This document shows, piece by piece, positions 41,984 through 52,834 of a DNA stretch of 64,000 nt (positions are counted from its first letter, which is position 1; each line of letters opens with the position of its first letter). Position numbers and translations under genes: made by a program. The stretch is taken from positions 1-64,000 of the forward strand of contig QXCR01000111.1 of NCBI GenBank assembly GCA_004380135.1. Direction: 5' to 3'. Source of the stretch: Stemphylium vesicarium (lineage: Eukaryota > Ascomycota > Dothideomycetes > Pleosporales > Pleosporaceae). The notes under the pieces were generated by a model. It made no database searches. It was given only the letters and a program-made list of their open reading frames with translations, and was not told where the DNA came from.

Positions 41984-42988
41984 CTAGAAATCGTGATCGA
42001 TCTTTTGAAAGCTAGCACAGTACGATTCTATCCTCTCTCGGTAGATTCCGATGCCATGTACTCGCCACGACATGGGCGTGTGCTCATCCAGCTCGCCGTT
42101 ATCGATCGTCCTCACAGTGGTGCTTCTTGAAGGTGACATCGAATCGATTGTCAATAAGAACACCCTGCCAGAATGTACAAAGAATCGCTTTGAAGGTCTG
42201 ACTAAAAGATTTGTGCCTTGATCATGCCAGAGCCCCTTGGAAGAGCTTGAGACTGACCGGGCTGATGACCGCCAGCCATATCTTTTCGCAATGTATCCTG
42301 CGTCTGCCTTAATAATTGGATCACCTTCGTTCAAAAAAGAAAAGAATAGGGAGCTGGACGAGGCTTCTTTCCTCTCATGGCTCTCCAACGGATTGACGGA
42401 GATAGGGGGGCATCCGAATACAATGCAGTGCACATTCTTGAATGAGCCCGCAGCGGTGGCCAGTGAAGACTTTGCCTTTGATCGGATATGTGAAAACAAA
42501 AGGCTCGCCAGGGCAGCTCCGGCAGAGTGACCGGTGAACAAAAGTGTCGAGCTTTCCACGTGCTCGGCCAGAGACATGGCTAACGGTTTGATGAGCGATC
42601 TAAGAGCGTCGAGATATCCGGCATGACACAGATTCGGCTGACCACCCTAAGCAACGTCAGCGTACGGTCAACGAGAGCAAGGGCTAGACCACTAACGAGC
42701 ACATCCTCGGAACGACAAGCGCGGTTATTGAGGTTTACCATCCAATCTCCGAAGCTCTTCGTACCAGAGACAGCTATCACGACGACCTCACCATACGGGC
42801 GCACTGTTCGCTTGCCGACAAACACGCGCTTGACTGCGGTAGATTGCTGCGCGCTGGACAAGACTGTGACTTTGTAAGCTTCTTGCGAAAAAACTACGGC
42901 CAAGCGGATTAAAGGCCAAGCTGAGTCTGGTCTGCATGTTCAATCAGTGACTTAAGATCTACCTTGGGATTATCCATTGCCCATACAT
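41984..42988 (-). CDS. Class 3 lipase-like protein
   Basis: A fungal lipase-like (class 3) alpha/beta hydrolase. The core exons are 42697-42903 or longer and 42646-41984, separated by a 50-nt intron (GTTAGT...CTTAG, phase 0, CTGAC branch). Exon 1 has VVVIAVSGTKSFGDWMVNLN (oxyanion strand). The splice gives CHAGYLDALRSLIKPLA, then the nucleophile elbow LLFTGHSAGAALASLL, and VHCIVFGCPPISV and FSFLNEGDPIIKADAGYI, which carries the Asp. No signal peptide is obvious. The first exon is uncertain: an ATG at 42988 joined by a 32-nt intron (GTAGAT...TGCAG) would give MYGQWIIPR and keep the frame. The final His may be in the C-terminal MSWRVHGIGIY segment. Confidence 0.7.
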
Positions 42989-43624
42989 GTTCATTCTAAG
43001 TGCAGCGCAGGATAGCCCTATAGATCGCAACAGGGTGAACGTATGCCTGACAACGGTACTGGCGTGTAGGTATAGAGCTATCTAGAGCCTTTTTCTAAAA
43101 ATTAGTGGTAAGTACATCTACCAAACCCTAAAGTAATCCGATTACAGTCTATACTATATCTTACGCTACCGCTGTTGTAAGCGGCTTTATCCTGTCAACA
43201 CCAGCTTACTAATCAACATGTAAACTCTCTCAGCTGTATCCGAAGCTCGTAGGCGTGGCGATGCTCAGACGCGCGACTCACCAAGTGCTTTCGAGATCCC
43301 CGCCTCCATCAAGTATGATGAGGAGACTCCGATGCTCGCCTTATCAATGTGCAAACGTGAGTCCACAGAACTTTAGAGAAGCAAAGAAAAGCAACGGGTG
43401 GTACAAGTCAGCGCTAGGACAGATGTTCGAAGAGGCGTGGTATTTAGTCCTCTTGTAGTGATACTATGCGTGCCATGCGTTACAGAACGTATACTACGAT
43501 ACAAAACGCTTGTCAGTGTAGCCATCAGACACTGTCTACAAAATCATCGCTAGGGCCGAATACCCAGTCTGAGATTACTATTAGCACACTGGTCTGTACC
43601 AGGCTTAGCGAACGCTTCAGGACT
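42989..43624. other. No gene supported
   Basis: Short frames such as 43255-43458 show no family features. I see no window repeat here. Confidence 0.4.
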
Positions 43625-44392
43625 TTACATACACTGTGCAGCGTACTTGACCTCAAAGGTGCCTCTGCGATCTTTGCAACTCACTGGGCTCTTACCTCCA
43701 GCCGTTTCGAGACGGTACACGGTATCGATGCCGCCAACCGAGAGCCCTGTGTCGGTGAGATAGAGCCATGGTACTGCACCCTCTTGCTGAAGCCCTGCGT
43801 AGGCGGACGCTGGAGGATTCGTTTCATCGACTTTACCGACCTGAGCAGTAGGGTAGGGTGACCAAGGCAGCTGGTCGAAAGCGAAGACCGGCATGCTTGT
43901 TCCATGCGAACCATCAAAGAAATGATGGCCAATGACATGGTGGTAGCCTTCTAGTCTCAGGTAGGCCTTCAACGCTTTTGGGTATTGACTCAAGAGCAAG
44001 GCCCGGCCGGATAGGAACCGGATCTTTGATGTTGCGGCTATTATATTGCCATTGAGCCGGCTGCCAATGTCGTACAGCGTCGCTTTTAACATGTCAGTAG
44101 GCCCTTTGGCCTTGCAGAGCTTGTACATACCCACTGCGCCTGTGGCTCTAGGCACAGTACTTTCATAACCAGTCGCACAGGTGTAGTTCTGAGTGCCAAG
44201 TCCCAGCACAACGTACTTGAGCTGACCAGAGGGTGCTGCAAGAGGACTTTGGGGCATCGCTGTAACTAGGTTGTTGAGGGATGCTGCCGGGGCTTGGGTG
44301 GATACACGTTTTTCGGCCAGGGCCCGAGCATGAGCAGACCCTTGGAAACAAAAAGAAAAGACGACTGTACAAACAAATACAATGGAAAACAT
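43625..44392 (-). CDS. Secreted DUF3455 family protein
   Basis: 255 aa from the ATG at 44392, intronless. A signal peptide (MFSIVFVCTVVFSFCFQGSA) precedes a DUF3455 domain: LKYVVLGLGTQNYTCATG, then MLKATLYDIGSRLNG, HHFFDGSHGTSMPVFAF, GAVPWLYLTDTGLSVGGIDT, VYRLETAGG and a C-terminal ...YAAQCM with paired cysteines. DUF3455 proteins are common secreted proteins of unknown function in Pezizomycotina, sometimes annotated as malate-dehydrogenase-like without evidence. The motif order is complete and the length usual, so it looks functional. Confidence 0.85.
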   Translation of the reverse strand: MFSIVFVCTVVFSFCFQGSAHARALAEKRVSTQAPAASLNNLVTAMPQSPLAAPSGQLKYVVLGLGTQNYTCATGYESTVPRATGAVGMYKLCKAKGPTDMLKATLYDIGSRLNGNIIAATSKIRFLSGRALLLSQYPKALKAYLRLEGYHHVIGHHFFDGSHGTSMPVFAFDQLPWSPYPTAQVGKVDETNPPASAYAGLQQEGAVPWLYLTDTGLSVGGIDTVYRLETAGGKSPVSCKDRRGTFEVKYAAQCM

Positions 44393-44542
44393 GACTACAG
44401 TTGTTGCAGAGGAATCCACAAATCTAGGGGTTGTACAGCTCGGATCGATCGAAAAGACCTTCCATATTATAAGTCAAGTCACGCGCACTGGAATCATCAG
44501 CAGCGATGCATCGAAAGGACTTTCATTTCATCTGATACAAGT

Positions 44543-44968
44543 TACACTCTCTTCCACTTGCAGCTTCCGACTTTTGTAAGCAGACAACTTTCAATCGCAG
44601 GCGAAGCCTCTTTCGATTGATGGTGATGTTACCTGAATGGGACTAGTAGTCATCAGCAGTGCCATGGATCAGTTGTCACCTTGATACTCTGACCAATCAA
44701 AGTAAGATATCGACAGAGTCTAAGGTCCCTCCCTGTGTGGCGGAAAACCCGGTGTGCCGGAATTGACCAATTAGATCGCACAATTCCGGCGAAAGTCTGC
44801 AGTACAAGCGATCCAATTGGTCAGTTCCGGCACACCAGGTTTTCCGCCACACAGGGAGGGACCTTATGCCTTTTCTGAGCAAACGTTTACTGCGCAAATC
44901 GATGTCCCGTGCGGGATGACAACTGAGCCGCGTGCGCAAACCGGAAGCTGCAAGTGCATGAGAGTGAA
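44543..44968. mobile_element. MITE of the 282-bp family carrying a 146-bp MITE
   Basis: Ends TACACTCTCTTCCACTTGCA and GCAAGTGCATGAGAGTG. Without the insert at 44721-44866 it is about the normal family length. The insertion fell in the AGTCTAAG(C) site that is intact in other copies. Confidence 0.8.
44721..44866. mobile_element. 146-bp palindromic MITE, nested
   Basis: TAAGGTCCCTCCCTGTGTGG and its inverse; target TA duplicated inside the host MITE. The arms are long and nearly perfect. Confidence 0.9.
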
Positions 44969-44994
44969 CGAAACCGCTTACGTGCAGTCACGGG

Positions 44995-45140
44995 TAACAT
45001 CCCTACCTATGTGACGGAAATTCTGGTGGGCCGGAATGAGCTAATAAGATACAGCATCACGCGGGAATGCCTGCTGACCTTGCGGTCTTATTGGCTAGTT
45101 TCGGCCCACCGGGTTTTCCGCTATATGTAGAGGGAGGTTA
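44995..45140. mobile_element. 146-bp palindromic MITE, diverged
   Basis: TAACATCCCTACCTATGTGA at the left, GAGGGAGGTTA at the right; same length as the other copies but with diverged arms. Confidence 0.8.
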
Positions 45141-45438
45141 CACGAAGGCCTATTATATATCGAATGTCAGAGAAATCACATGCGTATTGGCACACAGTTG
45201 AAGTTAAGATCGAGGAGTCGGCCTCAGGAAATTTTCATTCCTACATTGAGGCAGACATACTCCGTATCTTTTGGCACACATAACAACGATGGTGTGTGAT
45301 TTACAGGATATGCCGACGCACTCTCTTCTCGCCCAGAACTACGTCCTTTGCATTCCCGATTCCTCGAGCCTCAGCTGCTGTGCTCCGCAAAAGTCTTGCG
45401 TAATGCTGACTTGTTTATAAGGGCTTCAGCAAGTACAT

Positions 45439-45897
45439 CTAGTCGATGTCGCAGTGAATTCCCTTTTCCCGCTGCTGGAGACGTGGAATTTCCCATAACC
45501 TGATAGTTCCATCGCAGGATGATGTCGCCAGGAATTTTTTGTTCGGCGAATAAACCACGGAGTTCACGCAGTCTTCATGGCCTTCCAAAGTGCGTAAGCA
45601 CTCGCCACTCTCTATATCCCAGATCTTGACGGTGTTGTCCCTTGATGCTGACGCCAGCTGATTGGAGTGGGGCAGGAAAATCACAGAACTGACGCATTCT
45701 CGATGGCCCTCAAACGTGCGCTGACATTTTCCGCTGTTTGCATCCCAAAGCTTGACAGTCCCATCACATGATGCTGAAGCTAGGAGGCTGGAATCGTTTG
45801 AAAAGACCACACAGTTGATACAGTTGTTATGTCCAACGAGCGTTTGCAAGGACGCATCATCATGCTGACTTTGGTGTGGGAGCAAGGGAATTCCCAT
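45439..45897 (-). CDS. Three-repeat WD40 protein
   Basis: 152 aa, starting ATG 45897. It holds three consecutive ~42-residue WD40 units: LVGHNNCINCVVFSNDSSLL...VKLWDA, FEGHRECVSSVIFLPHSNQL...VKIWDI and LEGHEDCVNSVVYSPNKKFL...IRLWEI. A functional propeller needs about seven blades, so this either assembles with a partner, pairs in trans, or is the surviving end of a larger gene. Units of this GH...ASxSxDxTVKxWD style are common at the C-terminus of fungal NACHT-WD40 (HET-E-like) NLRs, but no NACHT domain lies upstream within the window. Confidence 0.7.
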   Translation of the reverse strand: MGIPLLPHQSQHDDASLQTLVGHNNCINCVVFSNDSSLLASASCDGTVKLWDANSGKCQRTFEGHRECVSSVIFLPHSNQLASASRDNTVKIWDIESGECLRTLEGHEDCVNSVVYSPNKKFLATSSCDGTIRLWEIPRLQQREKGIHCDID

Positions 45898-46168
45898 GTT
45901 GGAACAGAGCTATGACACGTGGAGAACACTGAAGAAAGTTCGTTTGGACTCGATTTGGGAATGCTGGTCATGTTATATTGACCGTGGATAACCCCCTAAA
46001 GTAGAGATGACGGGTGAGAAAGGACATAGCTTATAAAGCATATGCAAATTGCTGACCAGCGCGCCACCATGGTTTTAGAACAAGATAAGAATTGGTGACC
46101 TAGATGAGTGCTTTTGTAGGGCATCTCTCTGCCGCCGCTTCGATTCATTGGCGCTTTGAAAATGGTGT

Positions 46169-46366
46169 TGCAGTCGCTAGCGATTGCACCTTCACCCGCA
46201 TTTGCAGATGCGCAATGGCTTTCAACCGTCTCACCTTCCGTGTAGGGCTGAGCGCTGGACGTTTGCTTTAGAACAGCCGATGTGATTGGTCAGTTGTGGA
46301 TCGACCGATGACTGGGGCTGCTGGATGATGCACTCAGAGGTGAAGGTGCAATCGCTAGCGGCTGTA
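46169..46366. mobile_element. MITE of the ~198-bp family
   Basis: Left TGCAGTCGCTAGCGATTGCA, right end the inverse, 198 bp; most like the 5126-5323 copy (AATCGCTAGCGGCTGTA end). Confidence 0.8.
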
Positions 46367-46556
46367 CCAACCTCGGTGCGCAGGATCATAGTGACCATAT
46401 CTGCAGTAAGCGGTGAACTGCTTACGCCGGCTCGCTCTGCGAACTATCTGCAATGTGATCATCGACTGTGAAAACACGCTTGGCACTACACTGATTTGCA
46501 CATTTGGCTTCCGTGTTTTGCAAGACGGAAGATTCTGACACGACAAGGGTCCCTGT

Positions 46557-46755
46557 TACAGTAGTTAGCGATTGCAGCTTCACCCCTACAGGCAGCATTT
46601 CAACAGTCTGGTCATCATCAGATGGAGAAAGGACCAATCCCATCAACTGTTCTGCGGTAAACATCATAGCGCTAAGCCATGTACGGGAGGTGGGGTTGTT
46701 GAGAATCTTTGTGTATCTGCCTGTAGGGGTGAAGCCGCAATCGCTAACGACTGTA
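46557..46755. mobile_element. MITE of the ~198-bp family, nested
   Basis: TACAGTAGTTAGCGATTGCA and the inverse with duplicated TA. Confidence 0.9.
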
Positions 46756-46828
46756 CACTGAACGAAGACTTTGCCTAGAAGAGCAGTTAGCATCACGCTA
46801 GTTATCTTGTGTGCGCGTATCGAGTAGT

Positions 46829-47040
46829 TGTGAATGGTCTGTAGGCACAGTATTCCAGCTTCCTAACCAAGATGCTGTTTACAGTCAAAGTAAGGAGAAA
46901 GAGAGATAAGTGGTCCGCCATCTCATGTTGTTTGTGTTCGCGCACGGTCCATGTGCTGCTGAGGCAAGGTGAGGGACCGAAGGGAAGGAAGCGACTAGGC
47001 CGGAAGCCTAGTCATGTTACCTCGGGCTCAGCCCGTTACA
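46829..47040. mobile_element. Solo LTR (family 2), 212 bp
   Basis: TGTGAATGGTC ... CAGCCCGTTACA flanked by perfect GTAGT duplications (46824-46828, 47041-47045). It shows the uninterrupted version of the site where the 124-bp LTR entered the 5429-5766 copy. Confidence 0.9.
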
Positions 47041-47156
47041 GTAGTCTGCTGGTTGGTCTTGTTCTCTTTCCGGCAAGCCTTTAGCCCAAGCCAGTAAGGA
47101 CTCCTGTCAAGCATATATCCTGATTTCCTGCTAAGCCGGAAGCCGGATATGCTGTA

Positions 47157-49309
47157 AGGGGCTACGCTCAGGGAGCTATCGCATAGGTATACTGAGGTTA
47201 TATTCGATAGAGAAGAGAACTATAGGATAGTATCGTCTGAAGGTTGTTTGGGGAGCGGCAGCTCGGAGTGCAGATTCCGGATGCTCAGGGGCCACCCGGA
47301 ATCCGTGGACAGTGCGTCCTACGCACGTGACCGAGATACCATCGAGGAACTAACTAACTGTGCTTTAGCCCATTACATATGCAAACTCGTGTATTTGCGA
47401 CACGATGCGCAACCCGCAACCGGGTCAAACGAGTCAAGTGATCACAAAGCATATGCGGCATGTTCACAAGCTCTTTGGTGCGCCGGGCAGCTACATGGGG
47501 TATGCCACCTCGTTCTCGTGCATAGAACCAGCCTACGGCAGGCGTAATCTCCATAGATCACAGTCGTTTCGAAGCACTGGCTAGTATGCATCACATTCAA
47601 AATGTCTCGCGGTTCGGCATCGAGAGTGGAGGGTCTAGTCGCATCTTTGCCCAAATACGCATCACGTTGACGTCGCATACACGTGCTTCATTGTCACCAC
47701 TCATTTTGCTTTCCGAGAAAATAACGAATGTATGTTCACAAGCGCTCACATATACCCGAATGGGTTATGGATCCTCTGGGGCCATGCAGGCCGGTCTCTC
47801 TCTACATCTGTCACAGCTAAGATAGCTTCTATTCAAGGGAGCAGAAGGTTGACCTTTTGCTCCGCAACCACATCCTTAGCGGGTCTCTGGTCTTTTATCC
47901 TGTGCATTTGCTAGCTTGTAAGTCATGAACCTAATGTATCTGTGGCCTGCAGTGGCTTTTTCGTGCTCATGCGGTCCACCACCAGTATTTCGCCCGAAAC
48001 CTGAGATTCAAGGATGCCTGTCCTATGCAAAATCCCACACGGCATCTTCCACGACCGAATCCCCGAAGATACCTTTTTGTAACGGTGTAAGGAGAGGGGG
48101 AGGACTGCGCTATCAGAATATAGCTACGAAGAAGAGAAGCTATATACGTGTGTGGGATGATAAAGTGTGGTAGCGATAGCCGTACCCAACTTGTACCGGA
48201 GTGGATCTTGGCAAGGTCCCAACCGTTACATCTTTTCTTATTCGCCGGCCCTGAGTATCATGCCATGTATCATGTTGCGCCTAACAGCAACTTTGGGTTC
48301 AGCATTTGACTGGTGGTCTAGATTTTCGGTACCGTGGGCACGCTTTGCCGACGAAGCGTAGCCATGACGGGTTCTTGGGGTTCTCTTGGCCATGTTCTTG
48401 TCAAGCAGTTATATCTTTGATCCGTAAAGTAAAATTTAGTCTTTGCATCTCGACATTGGGTGGGATGGATATGACTACTCTAGATTGGAGTCTGTTTTGA
48501 TGGATACCGACGTTCTCATTCTTGCGCATGGGACCAAGCATAGTAGTCATACCGTAGAATCCAATTGTGCGTCTGCACATGCGATCATGGATTTTTTTGA
48601 GCGCTGGAGGCTACCATTAGGGATTCGGTCATTTCCCGAAGTATGGTAAGTGGGCAGCGAAGCCGAGATCCATGGCAGCTGGTCGCATACCAGTCACAGC
48701 TACACCGAGTCGAAACGTGCATTTGTGCCGCTAACTCGGTCTTACTGCGACCGCAAGGCAATTCTCCATCAATACATAGTTCACTCAGCGTTTGAATTGC
48801 CAATGGGACCGGGTCTTGTGTCTGCATACTAGTGCTCCCGTGTGCTTTGTGGTGGGAGCAGAGAGGTGCGCGGTATGTGCCGGTGACGTATATTGGATTG
48901 GCTTACCTTGATACTTTTTGTTTTATCTTCCGAATCAAGCCTTTTGTTACGGTTTGGGAGGTAAGGGCATCACGCGTGTCACGTGCATTGTTCTGGCGCT
49001 CCTCCCTCACCTCCATGAGCACTTTCTCTCATTACAAGCATCAGATATACGTCATGTATACAGACCCTGCTGCTGGCTTTTAAGAGGCCAGCTCGAGCAG
49101 AACAACAAAACAGAACAATACAATACACCATGTTTTCACTGCATTCGACACTGCAATACCTTTTCTTCCCCACCCATAGCACCCACGCTGGGCATCCAAA
49201 GCCACAACATGCGGCGCAGGTGCTTTCATGGTGTTTAGCCAGCACGACTTATATTCACGCTCGGCTCACTAGCGATTACCAGAGAGCATCCTCAAAGTTA
49301 TAGAGAGTT
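47157..49309. other. No gene supported; one dispersed repeat
   Basis: Several short frames (for example 48443-48649 and 48979-49245) lack recognisable domains or conserved-looking splice structure. The 87-bp repeat at 48078-48164 (TGTAACGGTGTAAGG...) matches 29140-29225. Confidence 0.45.
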
Positions 49310-49490
49310 ATCGGCCGTAGATTCTCCCGCACGGACCGGTACTGTTTGCGCCAGGTTCCACCGCATGTTTGCTCTAACGCCCTTCCCCCTTAGGACTAGT
49401 GCGTGCTCCATTCAGTATATAGGCCTCTCTCCCCCATAGTCTAATACTACATGATTCTCCCCATCCTTGACGCTTGACAAGAGTGTTCTT
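49310..49490. repeat. Single copy of the inverted-arm repeat
   Basis: TCTCCCGCACGGACCGGTAC ... CATCCTTGACGCTTGACA, matching one arm of 22945-23494 without a partner. It lacks the CT run. Confidence 0.75.
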
Positions 49491-49832
49491 TAATCAGGAC
49501 AGTGGGACGGTGTTGTCGTTTTATGTGGCCAAATAAACGTCGTTCTAGACTACTATTAGTGGGGCATGTGTTGGAGTACGAGTTGATGTTATTCTAGAGT
49601 GACATGCAGAGCTGAATACTCTGTGTACTAGCCACCTGTTCCTTCCATAACTAAGGTCCTCGCTGCTGCTGCTGCTGCTTCGTCTGATTTCCCAGTAGCG
49701 CCTGCTCTCAATAGTATGTTCATCTTACTAAGACGTAGTCATTGATCTCTACTAACAACAGCGTCGGCCGTGACTCTTCCACTGAATTTGTTTCCCATAT
49801 CGTCTGATCATAGATCCAGTCGATGTTGCGGT

Positions 49833-50342
49833 CAGACCTGTCAACAATCAAGCGGCTTGCAAGCGCTTGATCAATCTACAATCAAGCCGACGGTTCCATC
49901 AATCAAGCCTCTCGCATAGAGATTGGTTAGCAATCAAGCTCAAGAGACGAAGCTTGGTTGATCAGCTTGATCAGATTGATGCAGCGAGGCGGCGGAGGCG
50001 TCGGAGGCTGCTCGCTTAGTTAGCGTTGTTTTTGCTGAGAGAGCCGCGTACCTAGCCATCTGCCCATCTACTAGCCACCCAATTGAGCCTATATTACCCT
50101 CGGATTGGGACGATGATAAGTAAACTCAACACCAAAATACTATCGTGAGATTACTCTACCCGCAAAACGAGCAGTCTTATATAACGCCTTAGCGCCTAAC
50201 GCCACCAAGCTGAACAATCAAGCCTCAATCAAGCCACTAAAAACGCCTCATCAAGCTAAACAATCAAGCTCACTTCACCTGAAACAGCAATCAATCCAAG
50301 CTAACGCCTCGAGATTGATTGGCTTGATTGTTGACACCTATG
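49833..50342. mobile_element. 510-bp non-autonomous hAT element
   Basis: Ends CAGACCTGTCAACAATCAAG and (inverse) CATAGGTGTCAACAATCAAG with perfect 8-bp duplications GTTGCGGT (49825-49832, 50343-50350). Rich in AATCAAGC subterminal motifs. The interior contains the segment near 50128-50175 shared with 23630 and 41425. Confidence 0.9.
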
Positions 50343-50496
50343 GTTGCGGTAGTGGAGAAATGGGCTGGCAAACTAGAAAAACAAGGGCAGAGATGGCCGT
50401 AACGACACTCTGCGACAGACGCCTATTCAAGATGGTATGCAGATTGAACTTGTACACATTTTTCGAGAACAACTCTTGCGTTTTCTGACAAGTTAG

Positions 50497-50620
50497 TGTC
50501 AAAACTTTGGGGGTGTAAGAGTTATCGTATTGTCAAGGTGAGACCTAAGACTAAGTACTGAAGCTAATTAGTCATGCAACATCAGTCACATGATCACTGT
50601 CTTCATCGCCCATCTTGACA
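50497..50620. mobile_element. 124-bp solo LTR-like insertion (family 3)
   Basis: TGTCAAAACTTTGGGG ... CATCTTGACA, inverse of 5464-5587, flanked by perfect GTTAG duplications (50492-50496, 50621-50625). Confidence 0.9.
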
Positions 50621-50754
50621 GTTAGATCCGCTAGTCGAGAACCCCTCGTCCCCTCCACCTGTCGCTACAGGGAGACGAAGTATATAAGATAGGTAAGGTT
50701 ATATGATTAATCTAGCGCGATGACGCGGTCTAATTCCCTCTTCTAAAAAGCAGC

Positions 50755-50900
50755 TAAGGTCCCTCCCTATGTGACGGAAAACCCGGTGTGCAGGAACTGA
50801 CCAATTCGATCGCAAGATTTTGGCAGAAGTCTGCGATTCAAGCGATCGAATTGGTCAGTTCCGGCACACCGGATTTTCCGTCACATAGGGAAGGACTTTA
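50755..50900. mobile_element. 146-bp palindromic MITE
   Basis: TAAGGTCCCTCCCTATGTGA and nearly its exact inverse at the right end; TA flanks. Confidence 0.9.
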
Positions 50901-51116
50901 CACACTAGTGTCCCTTTTTTGGTGGCCAATTAGTAAAGGATGCGGCTTCCAGCCCCTACTGTTCAACAAGAACATTGGAAGTCGCAGGAATTGGCACAAA
51001 AAGCTCACACGTTGCTTTTGCAGAAACAAAAAGCCTATACGGCTCACCGTGGAACCGCATGCATGCATGTTCGCATCAAGAAGATGTTATTGGCAAAGTT
51101 CTAAGATTATGAATCA

Positions 51117-52343
51117 CTATAACCTCGCTACCGGACCGAGCTTCCATCCTTGCAGCCACGCTTCTAACAGCTCCGCGTTCATCTGACTGATAGGAGGCAA
51201 GGCTTTCAGCGCTCGAACGTTCGCGAATGACAAACTCACCTCTCTGCCCCCACCTTGTGCACGCAGGAACTTTTGTATCCTCAAGTCCCCATCCTTAATT
51301 CTGTCCAGCCAACTGGGCAGGTCGATGGTTTGAGCTGGAATCCCGAAGTTGGCTCTCAGAATTTCATGAAACAAGCTCCAGGCGGCGGGCTGCGGGTGTA
51401 CCATGTTAAAAACCTGCAAACCATCTAATCCTGGCGAGTGCTTGAGACAATTGGATATAGCATGTGCTAGAGCGTCCACAGGGATCCAATCTATGGCCTG
51501 AACATTCTCCGGAAACGCACCAATCCGTTTCGACAACGCAATTATCGAATAGAGCCAGCCCTGCCGTGGCCAAAGCCAATGCTTTGCATATTGCGGCCCC
51601 CCGATCTGACTCACGCGCAATATGTTAATGCGAAGTTTTGTCGCTTCGTGCGCTTTGGCAAGCAGCTGCTCTGCAATACATTTGGACTCTCCGTACCCAT
51701 GCGGCATTGCGCTGCGACAGTCCCATATAACTTCTTCTGGGATCACAGGTTGCTCAGGATGTAGCAGCGGCCAGCTGCCGACAGCACAGATTGAAGACAC
51801 AAAGGTGATTCGAGGATCGCCGGGAGCAGCGACGAGAAGGTCCACCATTCTGCGCAGCGCTTCGAGCAAGGGCGCAAAAGCGTCCAGTGGTTTGCCCCAG
51901 TTCGTGTCCCAAGCGTTGAAAACCAGCTCATCGACCTGCGACAGTCTTTGCAAAACTGGGCCATGGTACGGCCCTCTATCCTGGCCAGCGATGTCGTGGA
52001 CCAGGAAGGTCAAACGTGGACGCGCCGCGGAAGTGTCGCCTAGAATGTCCTTCAACGCCAACATGGTGCGCTGCTCCCCATTATCGCTGCGATTGACGCA
52101 GACGATCTCGCACTGAGGATGCTCTCGTAGCAAGAATGCTACGATATACGGTCCAAGAAATCCTGTTGAACCAAGGATGCCGAGGTTCTTTGGGCAGTGA
52201 GAAGGGGATGGTTTTTCGTGTCTTTTATGGGGGGTGAAAGCGGTGTGTTGTTCGAGCAGAGACTGCATTGCAGATAAGTTCGTGGTCCCGGTACAGCTTC
52301 TCCTAGCATGTTGAGGGTCTAAAGTCTTCCTGATTTCGTGCAT
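51117..52343 (-). CDS. Thioester-reductase-like NAD(P)-dependent dehydrogenase
   Basis: 408 aa from the ATG at 52343. An extended short-chain dehydrogenase fold with LGILGSTGFLGPYIVAFLLR (nucleotide-binding GxxGxxG), FNAWDTNWGKPLDAFAPLLE, ITFVSSICAVGSW (catalytic Ser) and YGESKCIAEQLL (Tyr-x3-Lys). The substrate-side segments INILRVSQIGGPQY and WIPVDALAHAISNCL are those of thioester reductase (TR) domains of fungal NRPS-like enzymes, which release carrier-bound acyl groups as aldehydes. No adenylation or carrier domain is encoded here. It is either a free-standing TR, a cut-down NRPS-like gene or an SDR of another role. The start could lie further upstream. Confidence 0.75.
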   Translation of the reverse strand: MHEIRKTLDPQHARRSCTGTTNLSAMQSLLEQHTAFTPHKRHEKPSPSHCPKNLGILGSTGFLGPYIVAFLLREHPQCEIVCVNRSDNGEQRTMLALKDILGDTSAARPRLTFLVHDIAGQDRGPYHGPVLQRLSQVDELVFNAWDTNWGKPLDAFAPLLEALRRMVDLLVAAPGDPRITFVSSICAVGSWPLLHPEQPVIPEEVIWDCRSAMPHGYGESKCIAEQLLAKAHEATKLRINILRVSQIGGPQYAKHWLWPRQGWLYSIIALSKRIGAFPENVQAIDWIPVDALAHAISNCLKHSPGLDGLQVFNMVHPQPAAWSLFHEILRANFGIPAQTIDLPSWLDRIKDGDLRIQKFLRAQGGGREVSLSFANVRALKALPPISQMNAELLEAWLQGWKLGPVARL

Positions 52344-52834
52344 TACAGTAGCGATGAGGAAATGATAGTGAAATAGATTGCCCAGGATCAAAAAAGGGTC
52401 GAAGCATCTTATAGGTACGTGGGATCGATGGATACTTTACCCTTACTGCATGTAGATGACCACCTACAGTTGGAAATTGATTAGGACTAGTATAATTTTG
52501 CTTACCTTTCCGTGCTGGTATGCTGATGAATGCAACAAGATAAGGGCTCTTGCCGACTCCCTGAGAACCTGAAGCATCTGCTCTTGGATTACAAACATTT
52601 TAGGGCTTCGAGATCCAGAGGGCGAACTCAGAGAGAGCCTTTGCCAGTGTGGGCATGGAAAAAGGCTCTTGCGCGGCAAAGTCTCAGAGCCAGAACAGCT
52701 CCTCAAAAACTTGTTGCGTACATTCTGTCGCATGGGCTGCAACATATACCGCCTAGCCCAGCCTTGCGTAGACAAATCAGCGCCGACTGTGGAGTGCCAA
52801 ACAAATAGTCTGGCCGGCCCGCTATCAGCTAGCA

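Larger units (their letters stand above)
46487..47156. mobile_element. MITE (TACACTGATTTGCA family) with two nested insertions
   Basis: Left TACACTGATTTGCACATTTG. The rest continues after a MITE (46557-46755) and a solo LTR (46829-47040) to a worn right end near 47156. The sister copy at 60770-61226 lacks the LTR and shows its empty site (CGTATCGAGCAGTC). Confidence 0.8.

Noticed and set aside
46286..46778. Several short frames on both strands
   Set aside because: All are inside MITEs; similar peptides recur at other MITE copies because the DNA is repeated, not because they are genes.
11514..52343. Polyketide synthase and thioester reductase as one biosynthetic cluster
   Set aside because: They are about 35 kb apart with many unrelated genes and transposons between them; no other cluster genes are present.
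52530..52808. 92-codon plus-strand frame
   Set aside because: No domain and a competing frame on the minus strand; nothing supports coding.
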